A stretch of 64,000 nt of DNA from Chaetoceros tenuissimus. Taxonomy: Eukaryota; Bacillariophyta; Thalassiosirophyceae; Chaetocerotales; Chaetocerotaceae. The translations under genes and the position numbers were made by a program. Of this stretch, positions 54,184 to 64,000 are shown piece after piece. Location: contig BLLK01000020.1 of assembly GCA_021927905.1 (NCBI GenBank), positions 1,984,001 to 2,048,000 on the forward strand. Direction: 5' to 3'. The notes under the pieces are model-generated. The model made no database searches. It was given only the letters and a program-made list of their open reading frames with translations, and had not been told where the DNA came from. Position 1 is the stretch's first letter. Every line of letters begins with the position of its first letter.

Positions 54184-54463
54184 GAAGTTGAACGAAACGT
54201 TTGAAGTTGATTTTCTTTCGGTCGAAGCAGTAGATCTCCGCCCGAAAAGAAAGAAAAGAGGAGAAGCTCCTATCGAGTCAACTGAAAGTACCAAAAAGGA
54301 TTGTTTATGATTTAGGAAATAATGTTTGTGATGAAAGCCAAGAGAAAAAATCGAGAAGGGTCCAAATCTTCACTGCTATTGCGTGCCTTGCCTTTGTTGC
54401 TGTAATTGTTGGACTTGTTGCCTTGATATTCATGATAATCATGAAAGGGGAAGAACAAGAATA
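54184..54463 (+). pseudogene. Small single-TM protein remnant
   Basis: ATG at about 54184 opens a charged 42-codon frame (MKLNETFEVDFLSVEAVDLR...) that stops at TGA near 54309. The next frame continues with a basic stretch and a convincing transmembrane helix, VQIFTAIACLAFVAVIVGLV then ALIFMIIM, then a charged end and TAA. The switch lies by an A5 run (CCAAAAAGG), so a one-base loss or sequence error would explain it. TTTATGATTTAG at the junction could also be a 3' splice site, but no donor at a workable distance was found. Family unknown. Confidence 0.35.
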
Positions 54464-54634
54464 ATGTGGAGGGAAGTTGAAATTGTAAAATAAAAAGTAG
54501 TAAAGATAATGTATGCTAATACTATGTGCTATATTACTACACAATTAGTGACTTGTGGGTTGTGTGTTGTTTTGTGGTATAAATTGTATTGGGGAAAGAA
54601 GCTACAGTTGTTGATTGCATAAACAATACGGAAC

Positions 54635-54940
54635 ATGATGAATTCAGCAGACTCCAACGATGATGGAATATTGTCTCTTCTTGATGTACCTAGAAAATCA
54701 TCAAGAGCATCCCGGAAGAAAGTAAAAAAGAAGGTGACATTTGCAAATGGTGTCAAAGAACCAAGTAGTTCACTAAGCAATTCGAGTCGAAGCCTAGATG
54801 AAAATGATAAAGAAACAAAAGAAATCAGAGATGTGGAAGATAAAACAAAAAATGACTCTAAGATTGGGTGGGTCACTTAGCGCTTTTCAATGTTTTATTT
54901 CAATAGGGGTTCGTGGGGGAGAGAAAAAATCAGCGATCAT
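54635..54940 (+). CDS. Small charged protein, unknown
   Basis: The frame 54635-54880 encodes 81 residues (MMNSADSNDDGILSLLDVPR...), rich in Ser, Lys and Asp. A 45-bp candidate intron (donor GTGGGT at about 54868, acceptor TTTCAATAG at 54912) would replace the last residues and end the protein at a TAG near 54940. KKVTFANG resembles a PP1-docking RVxF motif, but such short motifs are common by chance. It sits 170 bp after the single-TM remnant. Function unknown; may not be a real gene. Confidence 0.4.
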
Positions 54941-56475
54941 CATCTAGTATACATCAAACGACCAGCATTCACATGCTTAAACATAAAGATCAAACAACCA
55001 ATGAGCATATAAATTCAAACACTTGTGTGAAATCTCAAAAATCATTTTGGTAATGAATATATATATACTATGCATTTCGGTGGAAAAGGGTTCATGTATA
55101 CGAATGTATGGATGTAATCTACCTAGAAAGTCTGATTCAAATAGTTCAATGATGCGCAATTTCAATAATATGGTAGGTCCTTCTTTCGCAACATTGTTTG
55201 AACCGATTTCAGTCACCTGTCGTATTAATATGTAGGAGAGAAGCATAGATATCATAAACTGTTTCCGGCTTTGTCCCTTCCAGTTGGTTATAATATTTTA
55301 TTCGTGAATGTTTTCACACGCATATTTACATAGTTTCATACTTCATTTAGTAGACTAACAAAATTAAATTTCCATGATTTTTTTTGTTTTTGCTTTACTT
55401 GGTTTGTTTGCGCAGAAAATTGGAATTCTATTCTAAAAAAGCTATCATGAAAAATGGACAATATAAAAATAATTTGTATCCAAACTGATCGTTTGAAATT
55501 ATTGACTGAATGAATAATCACATTAGAGTTAATTAAATCATTTTAATTTATCATTTGTTGCATTTTTAACAAAAAATTTAAAAACTTCATTCTTAATAAT
55601 AGACAAATTGAGAAATAGAATAAATAACTTCAAAACAATATCTAGAGATCATTTACACCCAAGTCGTTTCAGATATATTTATGTCTCAAATTTTGCAGTT
55701 GACGATAATAATTGATAGTTAAAGTCAGCAATCGACGACCGTTAAAAATTCAAATGTAGTAAGAATATGTATGTGTTCATTCTCGATTCATTAAAATGTA
55801 ACATAACCGCACTTGCATGTCTTTTTCCTACCGAATCGAATAAAATAAAATTTGTCATTAGTTATTTACTTATAATTACTGATATGGCATATATTATGCG
55901 ATGGGAATAGTAATAATAAGAAAGTCCATGAAACTAATGCAAAGAACAAGATGAATATGGTCAATGCCATATTCATTGGCGACTCTCAAAAGTAAAATAC
56001 AGACGCATTCATTGATCTTCTACATCCTTTCGTCTTGCGATGGGTAACAACGAACGATTTCTTGTGACAAATCCAAAAATTATCTTTTACCCTCTGGACG
56101 AAGAAGAATGTCAATGCTTATTACATGTAATAACAACAACTGCATTGAAATGCGCATCGACTGAGTTACTGATTAACTTACGCATCATGTCGTTTTCGAG
56201 TAATGAACCGTTACAAATACGGCTTTTCATTTCACATTATCCCCTTCATTCGAGCGTCATACGTTACCATATGAAAATAAGCCTGCCGTAATCGATGAAG
56301 CATACCTTGTTACTAAATAGAATACACTTGTTCTAATGATATTGATTGTTTTTTACCTAGGTGTTTTTGCTTTCAGGTGCATTCGACTCTGCAAAAGCAC
56401 TAATTTTTGAATTGTGACCAGTTCAAGCGTACAGTGAATTCTTTTGTAAGTACTGATTTATATACAATCACAATA
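54941..56475. other. AT-rich intergenic region
   Basis: About 1.5 kb. Frames at 54977-55255 (minus), 55023-55235 (plus) and 56040-56291 (plus) are short and without motifs. Nothing else seen. Confidence 0.4.
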
Positions 56476-56874
56476 CTACGAATTCGGAAACAATTGAGAA
56501 TTGTGAGTTCAGAAACTAGAAACGTTCAGAAAAGTTTAGAAAAGTTTAGCTTCCCGTACTTGCATGGTATCTTTTTCTAGCGCATCGAATGATAACACCA
56601 ATGTCGTACTTGCATGGTATCATCGAATGACAACAAAATTAGTTTCAAAATAAAGAAGCTTCTGGACAAATCCCAAACGCAAAATGCACTGGAAATATAA
56701 ATTAGAAAGAAGTTTTGTCTTTAAATTAGTGTTCAATGTTATTTTAAACCGGAATTTGATTCGATCGATTGACCGTACAAAAATCATACCACGGAAGTAC
56801 GGTGAGCCAAACTTTTCTAAACTTTTCTGAACTGTTTCTGAACTCACAATTCTCAATTGTTTCCGAATTCGTAG
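56476..56874. mobile_element. MITE with long inverted repeats (Tc1/mariner-like)
   Basis: The left end CTACGAATTCGGAAACAATT (56476 on) is matched in reverse at the right end (…AATTGTTTCCGAATTCGTAG, to 56874). Homology runs about 80-85 bp inward with a small gap and a few mismatches. Both ends abut a TA dinucleotide (56474-56475, 56875-56876), the duplication expected of Tc1/mariner-type insertions. About 400 bp, no transposase. The interior has a direct repeat of GTACTTGCATGGTATC. Confidence 0.75.
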
Positions 56875-56954
56875 TATACTTTTCTTTGCATCTGATTTCA
56901 TTTTGCTCTTCACAGAACCAATTTTGGTATGGATGTTACTGGCATTATCCGAAT

Positions 56955-59222
56955 TCATAATTTCTGGATATAAATTTCAACCCCTTCGATCAATGTTGCT
57001 GTAAGATCCTTCGGCTTAGCATTAATGTTTCCATACAAACTTGTTTTGAGAAATTCTGTGATATCATCGGGTAGAACAAAATCAGCTCTACGTCTTCCAC
57101 CCGTGCCTGTATTGCCATTCTTGTCTTGCTGAAGCTTAGAGCTGATGTAATTTTTTATTGTACTTTCAAAAGGTAACAACATATTACTCTCTTTCAGGAT
57201 AGTTCTCCTTCAGCTTTTCACAAGCACTGAAGCAGCGGACATCTTATCGCTTGAATTTTCTCTTCCTTTCTGAATCATCTCATCCAACTTTGATTGATAG
57301 CAGGTGTCATGTAAGTAACCGACCGAAGACTCGTCATCTTTGTTACCTCTCCTTGCATGCGATTCATTGTCTTTCATGACATAGGACGATGCTTCTTCAT
57401 ATTTTTCTTCCAGGTAAGTTATTTGCTGTTGAGGTATATCAATAAGCTCACATTCAGCACTTTCCAAATAATCTTTGGCAAAGCGAACCGCCAACTGTAT
57501 ATATGTCTTGTCTTGAAAAAGTTCACATCATCCTCACTTTGTTTTGAATGATTACTGCTTTCGTTTCGAGTTTGGTTGGGAGCAGATGGATCCAGATGTT
57601 TGTTGGGCATCAGGAGTACATTGATACCTGATAACATATTGCTCTTACTGAATGATGGATAGATAGGAGGCTGTAATTTATCGTCAGCATCGGAGTCATC
57701 GTTAACATCAGATTCAACGGAGGAGTCATCAACATCAGATTCAACGGAGGAGTCATCGCCAATGATGGAATCATCAGTTCTAACGCCTGACTCAATTCAG
57801 TGCTTTCCTTTGACACATCTTCCTTGCTACTGCTTCCGTATAAGCAATAAATTGCTTCCTTGCATTACCAATAAGGCTCCGGCATCATCAAAGTCTTGAT
57901 CAGTAAGATCTGGCTTTAAATTGTCTATAGGGGCCGATTTATCAATCTTGCTCAGAATATAATGGGGGTATTTGCATCCATTGCACGACACAGGATTGAA
58001 CTTTTTTGTTTGATTCGTATTGCGGCAAACTACACATGTATTCGCTTGACAGCATTTTCCATTGTCACCATGCATCATCGAAGGTTTATTCAGTATGGCA
58101 GTCTTCATATTCTATACAAAAGGTACAGAGGCAATTTACGAGTATATTGAGGGAGGATGATTTGCTCTGAAGAATCTAGTCTGATAGTCTTTGCATTCCA
58201 AGATAAAAGTTGTACCATGTTGGTGCTTAGAATAAAGTGTACGGCATCATGAATAGTCTCTTCATCTTTACACAGCCAAGAATACTTATTGACAGTGATG
58301 CTCTCTCCCTCCAAAATATACTGCAAATCTTCTAATGCATTTCTGTTTGCTCCTCTACTGATATTCATGCCTAAAGCATAATGACAACACACGCAATAGT
58401 TTGCTTCTCAATAGAACCTTTTCTTTGCTCTGTTGTAAAGATCCAGACAATACTCTTGAATTCTATCTAGACTGTATTTGTCGTTGCTCTTTTTACAAAT
58501 GTAGAGACCGAGATTTTGAATTAAGCATCATCAGTGATTGGAAGGATACATTATACTTGCCAGTTGCTGCGCCCAGATGAAGAGTAAGCGAATCATTTGA
58601 TTGAAATTTTCAGTAGATGCTTCATTCATGTTTTCGCAGGTTCTTCTAGTACAGTATCCAATGTTGCGGACTGCAGTTAGTGATGTCTCGAAGAATATAG
58701 CTGAATCTCTATTCCATCACTAGGTTTCAATCCAGCAACGTATTCATCTGTCTCTTTTTCTATTTCATATTCGTCATCTAAATTATATAGCTCTTCAGGT
58801 TCAACAAGGCGAAGATACGATTTGGCAAGTCGTTGGGCATCTTGCATGGTAATATTCTTTCCTTCTAGCAAGTATTTTGCAATTTGAATAGAATCAATCT
58901 CATCTCCATCATTCTTTTTCGTCTGTTTTCTCTTTGTTGGGATAGGAGATATAAAAGTGCTCGAGGTTTGAGCTATATGTTTCGCCTTCAAACAAGCACT
59001 CTTTGATGTTTGCTTCTGCCTTGCATTACTATTCTTTCTATTCTCCTTCTCACAAGTACACGTACATTCAGAGCTCTTGCAGCAATTTAAACAGGACACT
59101 TTCCTGCATTTGCATTTGCTACACTTGCAAGAGCATTGCGAGCAGCTATTGCATTTCTTGCACCTTGCTTGCTTACATTTGCAAGACAGGGGATTAGCAT
59201 TTACTTTCTTCGTGAACGGCAT
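56955..59222 (-). pseudogene. Cysteine-rich gene broken by many frameshifts, unknown family
   Basis: Minus-strand frames follow one another in order: 59222-58677, 58392-58105, 58108-57827, about 57816-57419, 57494-57210 and 57182-56955, with coding-like peptide between them in shifting frames. The first begins MPFTKKVNANPLSCKCKQAR and has a dense Cys cluster (about 16 Cys in 50 residues, mainly CxC and CxxC). Later parts read NKYSWLCKDEETIHDAVHFI, CCQANTCVVCRNTNQTKKFN and SCNGCKYPHYIL, the last like a treble-clef zinc site. An Asp/Ser-rich part contains a 27-30 bp tandem repeat (57694-57760). The family is not recognised. It may derive from a transposon or an amplified lineage-specific family, as it lies next to a MITE. 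Confidence 0.55.
57694..57777 (-). repeat. Short tandem repeat, 27-30 bp unit
   Basis: GAGTCATC recurs at 57694, 57724 and 57751 within AACATCAGATTCAACGGAG units. It encodes an Asp-Ser-Val-Glu-rich stretch on the minus strand of the broken cysteine-rich gene. Confidence 0.75.
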
Positions 59223-60652
59223 AGATCATTCATTGTAATTCATAGATAGCAATGACAAAGATAAAAGACTCAAATCGAATCAAATTCTAGTCTTTGGTAC
59301 GATCTGCTGCATTCAGTACTGATGCTCTGAAACTAAGTTAGGATCCTTTTCTTCGGTATGTCATCAATTACATCTTATATTGAAAGTGCAACAGGAGTAG
59401 AGGCTCTTTTTACTGGGCTTACTTCCATCTTTGTGCCGTATTTTTCTCTTCTTGTTCATCTTTTATTCAGGTGGGCTAGTTGTGGAGGTTTTGATCAAAT
59501 CGTATTCAAGAAAACTGTGGAAGGAATAAGGATGGCGACTGTCTGGCGAAGAGGTGGGAGCCAAACATTAAACGTGCCAGAGACAAAGAGGAATCGAAAT
59601 TCAGTGCCAACCACAGCAAAGTTAAAACAAATCTAGAGACAGTCTCTTCTTCATCTCCATGAATCCTTAGACCAATGAATGCATATAGCAGTGAATATGA
59701 AATCCAGATCAGTAACTCACACCACCTTGAAGTAGTACATGATAAGGCTTTTGTTGCCTAGACAATACATTCATTTTATGATCAAGAACCAATACGTACC
59801 ATTCCAGACAGGTTACGTCCTGCACCTGGAGTCCTAATGGTAATTATTGCTTGTTTCTCATCTTTATTTTCAACCATAAACTCGCTGCATTCAGAACTAG
59901 TCGAAGGGAAGAAAACAAAATAAAATCACATGGACTCTACTTCTAGGGTTGCTACATATGAGAGACTTTGTTCGAAATAATTTACGGCAACAAGTACAAA
60001 CCGATTTTTAGGCATTCTAGCTCAGGCATTACAAAATGCTTCATTTACAAACCTAGCTATTTTGGACAGTTTTCCAATAAGAAGACTAGAACAACATGTT
60101 ACAAGATTCCTCATTTTAAACCTTGCTGCAAAGGTCTCACTTCTTCTACTAACTTCGATTTATGTATCACTCTTCCTTTACGCAGGGTTTTAGTGTTGTT
60201 TCCAAACTCACTTCTCGGAATCTTTCTGTCAATATTAGATCTCTTGTCAAGTGGTTTTCTACATATGAACGGAAAAATGAAACATTGTGCTCTTGAATGC
60301 ATCACCTGAGCCTTTAGATTGACCAAATAAATAATTGACTTTTGATGTATGGAGGAGCCTCTTTATTTGTGCGACCCAGCTCTAAACATAGCAAATTGTG
60401 TTCTTTGAGTGGCTAGCTCAAGACATAACGAGAGCCTCTTGCTTCCTTTAAAAGGACTAAATATTTAAGTTTTTTTGAGGATTCCATTCGGCCAAATGAC
60501 AAATGCAGAGTCGACAGAATATGTTCATGTTATCTTAGCACTTCAAATCATTGCTTTTCACTGCCTTCGGCATTTGATTACAGATTTTGAAATATTTAGG
60601 TTTTGCTATCCAAGCTCTCCGTTTTCGAGCTGAACTCAAGATCACGAAGAAC
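59223..60652. other. Intergenic region without recognised gene
   Basis: About 1.4 kb. Frames at 59358-59636 (92 residues) and 59968-60309 (113 residues) are open but show no motif and no splice continuity. They could be remnants. Confidence 0.4.
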
Positions 60653-62767
60653 CTATTCTTTAGAATCCTCAACAAGTTTCATCCATTCACTTGGTGATAG
60701 GGGTCTATCTGGATCACAAAATGTCTGAATTTCATTCATACTGTGTTCAAGCGACTGTAATGCTCTCCTCCAATCTTCTTTCGATACTATTCCAAGATGT
60801 AACCCTGCAGGTTTGACAAGATCTACACATCGACCTAATGATAGTAATGCTCCTTCAAGAATTGTTATACCATTTCTTTCATTACCATTTGAATCTTTCA
60901 TGTTTCGGAGGGCGTTATTTAAAGCTTTTTTCCGCGAATGAACAGGTTTATGCAAAGCCTCGATCTCCTGTACCAATGAGCGCCTTATGGAAGCCAACAT
61001 TAAGTAATTATCGCGCTGAAAGAATTCCTTTTGTTCTACTACACCCTTCATATTTTGGAGTAAAGGGTGCAACTCTGCCCCTAGTAAAAAACATTTCCCA
61101 AGGAAAACAATAGCATCATTCTTAGCATAAATGTACTGTGAACATGACGAAAAAAGATTAGGAATAAGTTTGAAATGGAAAATAATTCAACAAATTCTTG
61201 CTAAAACTCACAGGATATGTAGCGTATCTATATGCATTGACAAAAGCAGCAGAAGGGAAGATGAGTAAGAAGATTATCGATTCTAGAGATGATGTATTCA
61301 TAAAGTCTCGTCAGAATATACTCACTGAAACGACCATGTAGTCTTGACTAAGCCACGTATTGTATTCGTAACATCTCGATCCAGTGTGTTCCAATCGTCA
61401 CTATCACTATTTTCAAAACCATTTCGAAGCATACCTGAGCTCAAAGTTGAGCTAATTGGTCCTACCCTAGTGCTATTCGGTGGTGGATCTCGAAATGAAT
61501 CAGAAATCATTTCAATATTTCGCAAAAGGCTTTGACCAGGCGATCGATGATGCACATCATTTATATTACATAAATGGTATTCTGTGGATACCAATGTGAA
61601 GTGGACATTGATAGCTTTTTGCTTTAACGATGTTGTTTCAGGTGAAGCATCGAGCCATTTCGGAACATGTTCCTTTTTAATTTCATCCACAACAAGTTGG
61701 ATTGCTTCGTAGTCATCCTGGGACTCGTTCGCTATGAAAATACCAACACCTTCCAAATCAATATCTTGTGCTTCGCACATATTACGAAAGAAAATATATC
61801 CAGCATCAGCACTTGCAACGTGACCTCCTTCTGCTTTTCCACCACAGAAACAGACTAATGATGGTCTGAATTCAGCATCGTTCTTGAACATTCGTGCAAG
61901 CGTTCTTAAACGACTCGCATACTCCACTGTGATTTGATCCCTTACCAGTTTCTTACCAAACAAAATCGCTACATTGTAAGTGGATCTGGAAGAATGTATT
62001 TTCCAATCTCCTTTCAATTGATTGAAACCTAATAAACTTATCATATTGTCTCTTGCACTTTGAACTACTCCATCAAGTTTCGGATAGTCGCCTCTCGTTG
62101 TTCCTCTTGGCCCATTTGCGTAAAGTTGACTGTCGATTACCTTAGTCAGTTGAGCTAATGATTTTGGAGATGTATTTCCACTAGATTGATTTGATATAAA
62201 TGTGGAAGTAGGTGCATCAGTTGGCCGATTTGGATGAGAACTCTGGTGTATTTTTTGGTTGAGACTTCTCTTGGTTGACTCATTTTCACGTTCCGCAGAA
62301 GCCTTTGCAACTGCCCTCGATAGACGAGTCATGCCTTTACTCGAAGGCAGCGGTATATCTGCGTTTGGATCATTAACTAAACTACTACTTTTTTCAGCTT
62401 CATTGGTCGTGAATCTAGAAGTTTCATTTGCACTAGCGTCGGCATCCTGACCAGAAGAACTAAATTTTACCTTTCTCCTTTTCTTCCCTATGTTTTTTTT
62501 CTTTTGAGCTTTTATATTTTCTGAATCAATTGCTTGTCGACATATTGTCCTTTTCCTATGAAATATTTGATCATATTTGGAGTGCAACTCAACATCAAGA
62601 ACTGTTTTCGTCCTCTTCATTGATTGTAAACTATGATTGTTTTTCCATCTATCATAATTAGTGGTTTGTCGAAAGTCCGCAATTTGAAAGGCTTCAACCA
62701 CAAATATGAATGAAATTAAAAGTAAAAACATTGAATAACACGCCGAAAGAAAGAGAGTCTCCTTCAT
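60653..62767 (-). CDS. DUF218/YdcF-like protein with signal peptide
   Basis: Three exons, 62767-61326, 61227-61212 and 61135-60653, join in frame to 646 residues. The middle exon is only 16 nt (introns 98 and 76 bp, GTGAGT donors). The N-terminus is a signal peptide (ACYSMFLLLISFIFVVEAFQ, the end resembling the diatom A-F cleavage site), so entry to the secretory route or plastid is likely. Residues 60-230 are basic and disordered. The domain (about 265-400) has VAILFGKKLVRD, LVCFCGGKAEGG, GIFIANESQDDYEAIQLVVD and LVSTEYHLCN, in the order of the DUF218 pattern (GG...E-S-x-D/N-T...S-x-Y/F-H). DUF218 members are envelope or vesicle-associated; no reaction is firmly known. The C-terminal 170 residues are helical and unrecognised. 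Confidence 0.75.
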
Positions 62768-63118
62768 CCTCTAATCCAGCAGGAACGTGCAAATAAGAAG
62801 ACAATGTAGGACTTATGTCAAACACTATTACAATTTGTTTTCGATTTATTTTCCTGTACTATTGTACTATTGCAAGCTGATGGATGTTTCTTTATGATAC
62901 TGGTAGGGCAAAAACCGCGAAGGGTGGGGCTATTGAATCGTGTAAATCCGCCCGCCTTTTCTATGAATAATGAGCATTTTCCACTTTCCTACACAGTTGA
63001 ATGAACACTAACACACAGCGCTACCAGCTACCAACACATTGAAGAAACTGGTTACATCAGTTCCAAAGTAAGCTGATAAAATCAAACACAAAAAATTTGA
63101 TACCAATATTCGAGCAAC
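62768..63118. other. Divergent intergenic region
   Basis: About 350 bp between the DUF218-like gene and the SNF2 gene, presumed bidirectional promoter. No element recognised. Confidence 0.4.
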
Positions 63119-64000
63119 ATGAGTACCGAGGAGGTTAAAGTAGCAGCGGAGACAGAGAAGGAGACTGCACAACAAAAGGCAGAACCTATTTCTCCGTCCA
63201 AGCGCGAGAGCACTGTTGATGTAGAAGAGGAAGAAGTTGATGATGAAGAAGACTTTCTTCAAAATATCGAGGAGGAAGAACTCAAAAAAGTGCAATCATT
63301 TGAACACCATCAGTCTAGCAATTCTAATGATGCACCTACTCTTCTAAAGAATGCTTTGAAGTCGGGAGATGTCAAGGCCGATGATAGTGAGGCGGAGGAA
63401 AAAAAGGAGAGCAGTGATAAAGATAACAATGACAAAGATGAGCAAAATGAACCACATGGACATCAGAGAGTAAGTTTCTTTACACGATGCAAAATTAGCA
63501 TCAAAAACACAATAGCCTACATACCGAACAATACCCCTTTTTCATTTCCAATTTCTTACCGAAACTACTTTTCAAAAGGCAAATCAACTTGATTTCCTTC
63601 TTTCTAAAGCATCGGAGTATTCAAACTTTATTGCTGCAGACTTGAAGGACTTGCAAGATGCAATGGCAGCAGATGCGGCGAAGAAGATGGAAGGAGCTGG
63701 TAAAAAGAGAAAAAAATCTCAAAAGGGTGGAAAGTCAAAAAAGTCGAAACAAGGTGAAGCGAATCTGAAATCTGCTCAAGACAAATATGTCGAAGAGCTC
63801 ACTACAGGAGCTAGTGGAAGACCTATATTCATTCAACCACCATTGCTAGCCAGTGGATGTGTGCTGAAAGACTATCAATTGGAAGGAGTAAGGTACGAAA
63901 GAATTTGGGACCTTAATTTTTATGTCATTTTTTACCTCTCATTCTGAACATTTTTCCTTTTAAATTTCACAGATGGCTTACTTCTTTATTTGAAAATGGG
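63119..64000 (+). CDS. SNF2-family chromatin remodeller, N-terminal part (LSH/DDM1-like)
   Basis: Exons 63119-63469, 63579-63892 and 63973 to the window edge; introns of 109 and 80 bp (GTAAGT...CAAAAG; GTACGA...TTCACAG). An acidic N-terminus leads to LDFLLSKASEYSNFIAADLK, a Lys-rich nuclear-localisation-like stretch (KKRKKSQKGGKSKKSKQ), and QPPLLASGCVLKDYQLEGVR running into WLTSLFENG, the start of the SNF2 ATPase before motif I. The sequence before the ATPase and the wording of LKDYQLEGVRWL fit the LSH/HELLS/DDM1 group, which maintains DNA methylation and silencing, somewhat better than ISWI. The ATPase itself is outside the window, so the subfamily is tentative. Confidence 0.85.

Noticed and set aside
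59358-60309. Frames of 92 and 113 residues as genes
   Set aside because: No recognisable domain, and no supporting splice sites or neighbours. They could be remnants but cannot be supported.
1-64000. tRNA, rRNA and CRISPR arrays
   Set aside because: No B-box-like GGTTCGANNCC in a foldable setting and no regularly spaced repeat was found by eye. A tRNAscan run would be decisive.

Overview
The window looks like nuclear DNA of a diatom, possibly a centric, Chaetoceros-like species. The reasons are an AT-rich sequence, compact genes with short GT-AG introns (about 60-130 bp), a small protein with a diatom-style bipartite plastid presequence (cleavage at A-F in an AVAFAP context, 28328-28852), a heat shock factor of the kind diatoms amplify, and a myosin carrying ankyrin repeats. 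The species call is inference.

Left end (1-9178): an ankyrin-repeat gene runs off the left edge on the minus strand. It is divergent from a three-exon, 1986-residue myosin that joins motor, IQ motifs, ankyrin repeats and a degenerate kinase-like domain. A repeat-rich stretch (9.4-16.8 kb) holds a 5'-truncated LINE-like element inserted into an older, opposite-strand copy of its own family, followed by a decayed, perhaps serpin-derived, remnant. Then come an RluA-type pseudouridine synthase, a short telomere-like repeat, and a SAP + Ulp1-like protease gene split by a frameshift.

22.17-28.03 kb is a complete Ty3/gypsy-type LTR retrotransposon. Its 216-bp LTRs appear identical and are flanked by GGAGA target duplications, yet gag is out of frame near its end, pol has two in-frame TGA codons, and integrase is split by a MITE-like insert. 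The element sits about 300 bp upstream of the plastid-targeted gene, next to a promoter-like block that also occurs at 18.46 kb.

29.7-49.5 kb is gene dense: a heat shock factor (two 46-nt exons recovered), DDX54/Dbp10 helicase, a PH-like-domain protein, a tandem dCTP pyrophosphatase-like protein, an OTU deubiquitinase with UIM and UBA, the PP4 regulatory subunit 3 (five exons), a TBC RabGAP and a small LYR protein with a 22-nt microexon. A Pex13-like protein follows.

50.7-60.6 kb is gene poor and AT rich, with degenerate repeats, a Tc1/mariner-like MITE and a multiply broken cysteine-rich gene. The right end has a DUF218-like secretory/plastid protein with a 16-nt microexon and the start of an SNF2 (LSH/DDM1-like) remodeller cut by the window edge. 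No operon logic applies. The host genes are housekeeping functions (ribosome/RNA, ubiquitin, phosphatase, membrane traffic, chromatin) interspersed with mobile DNA.
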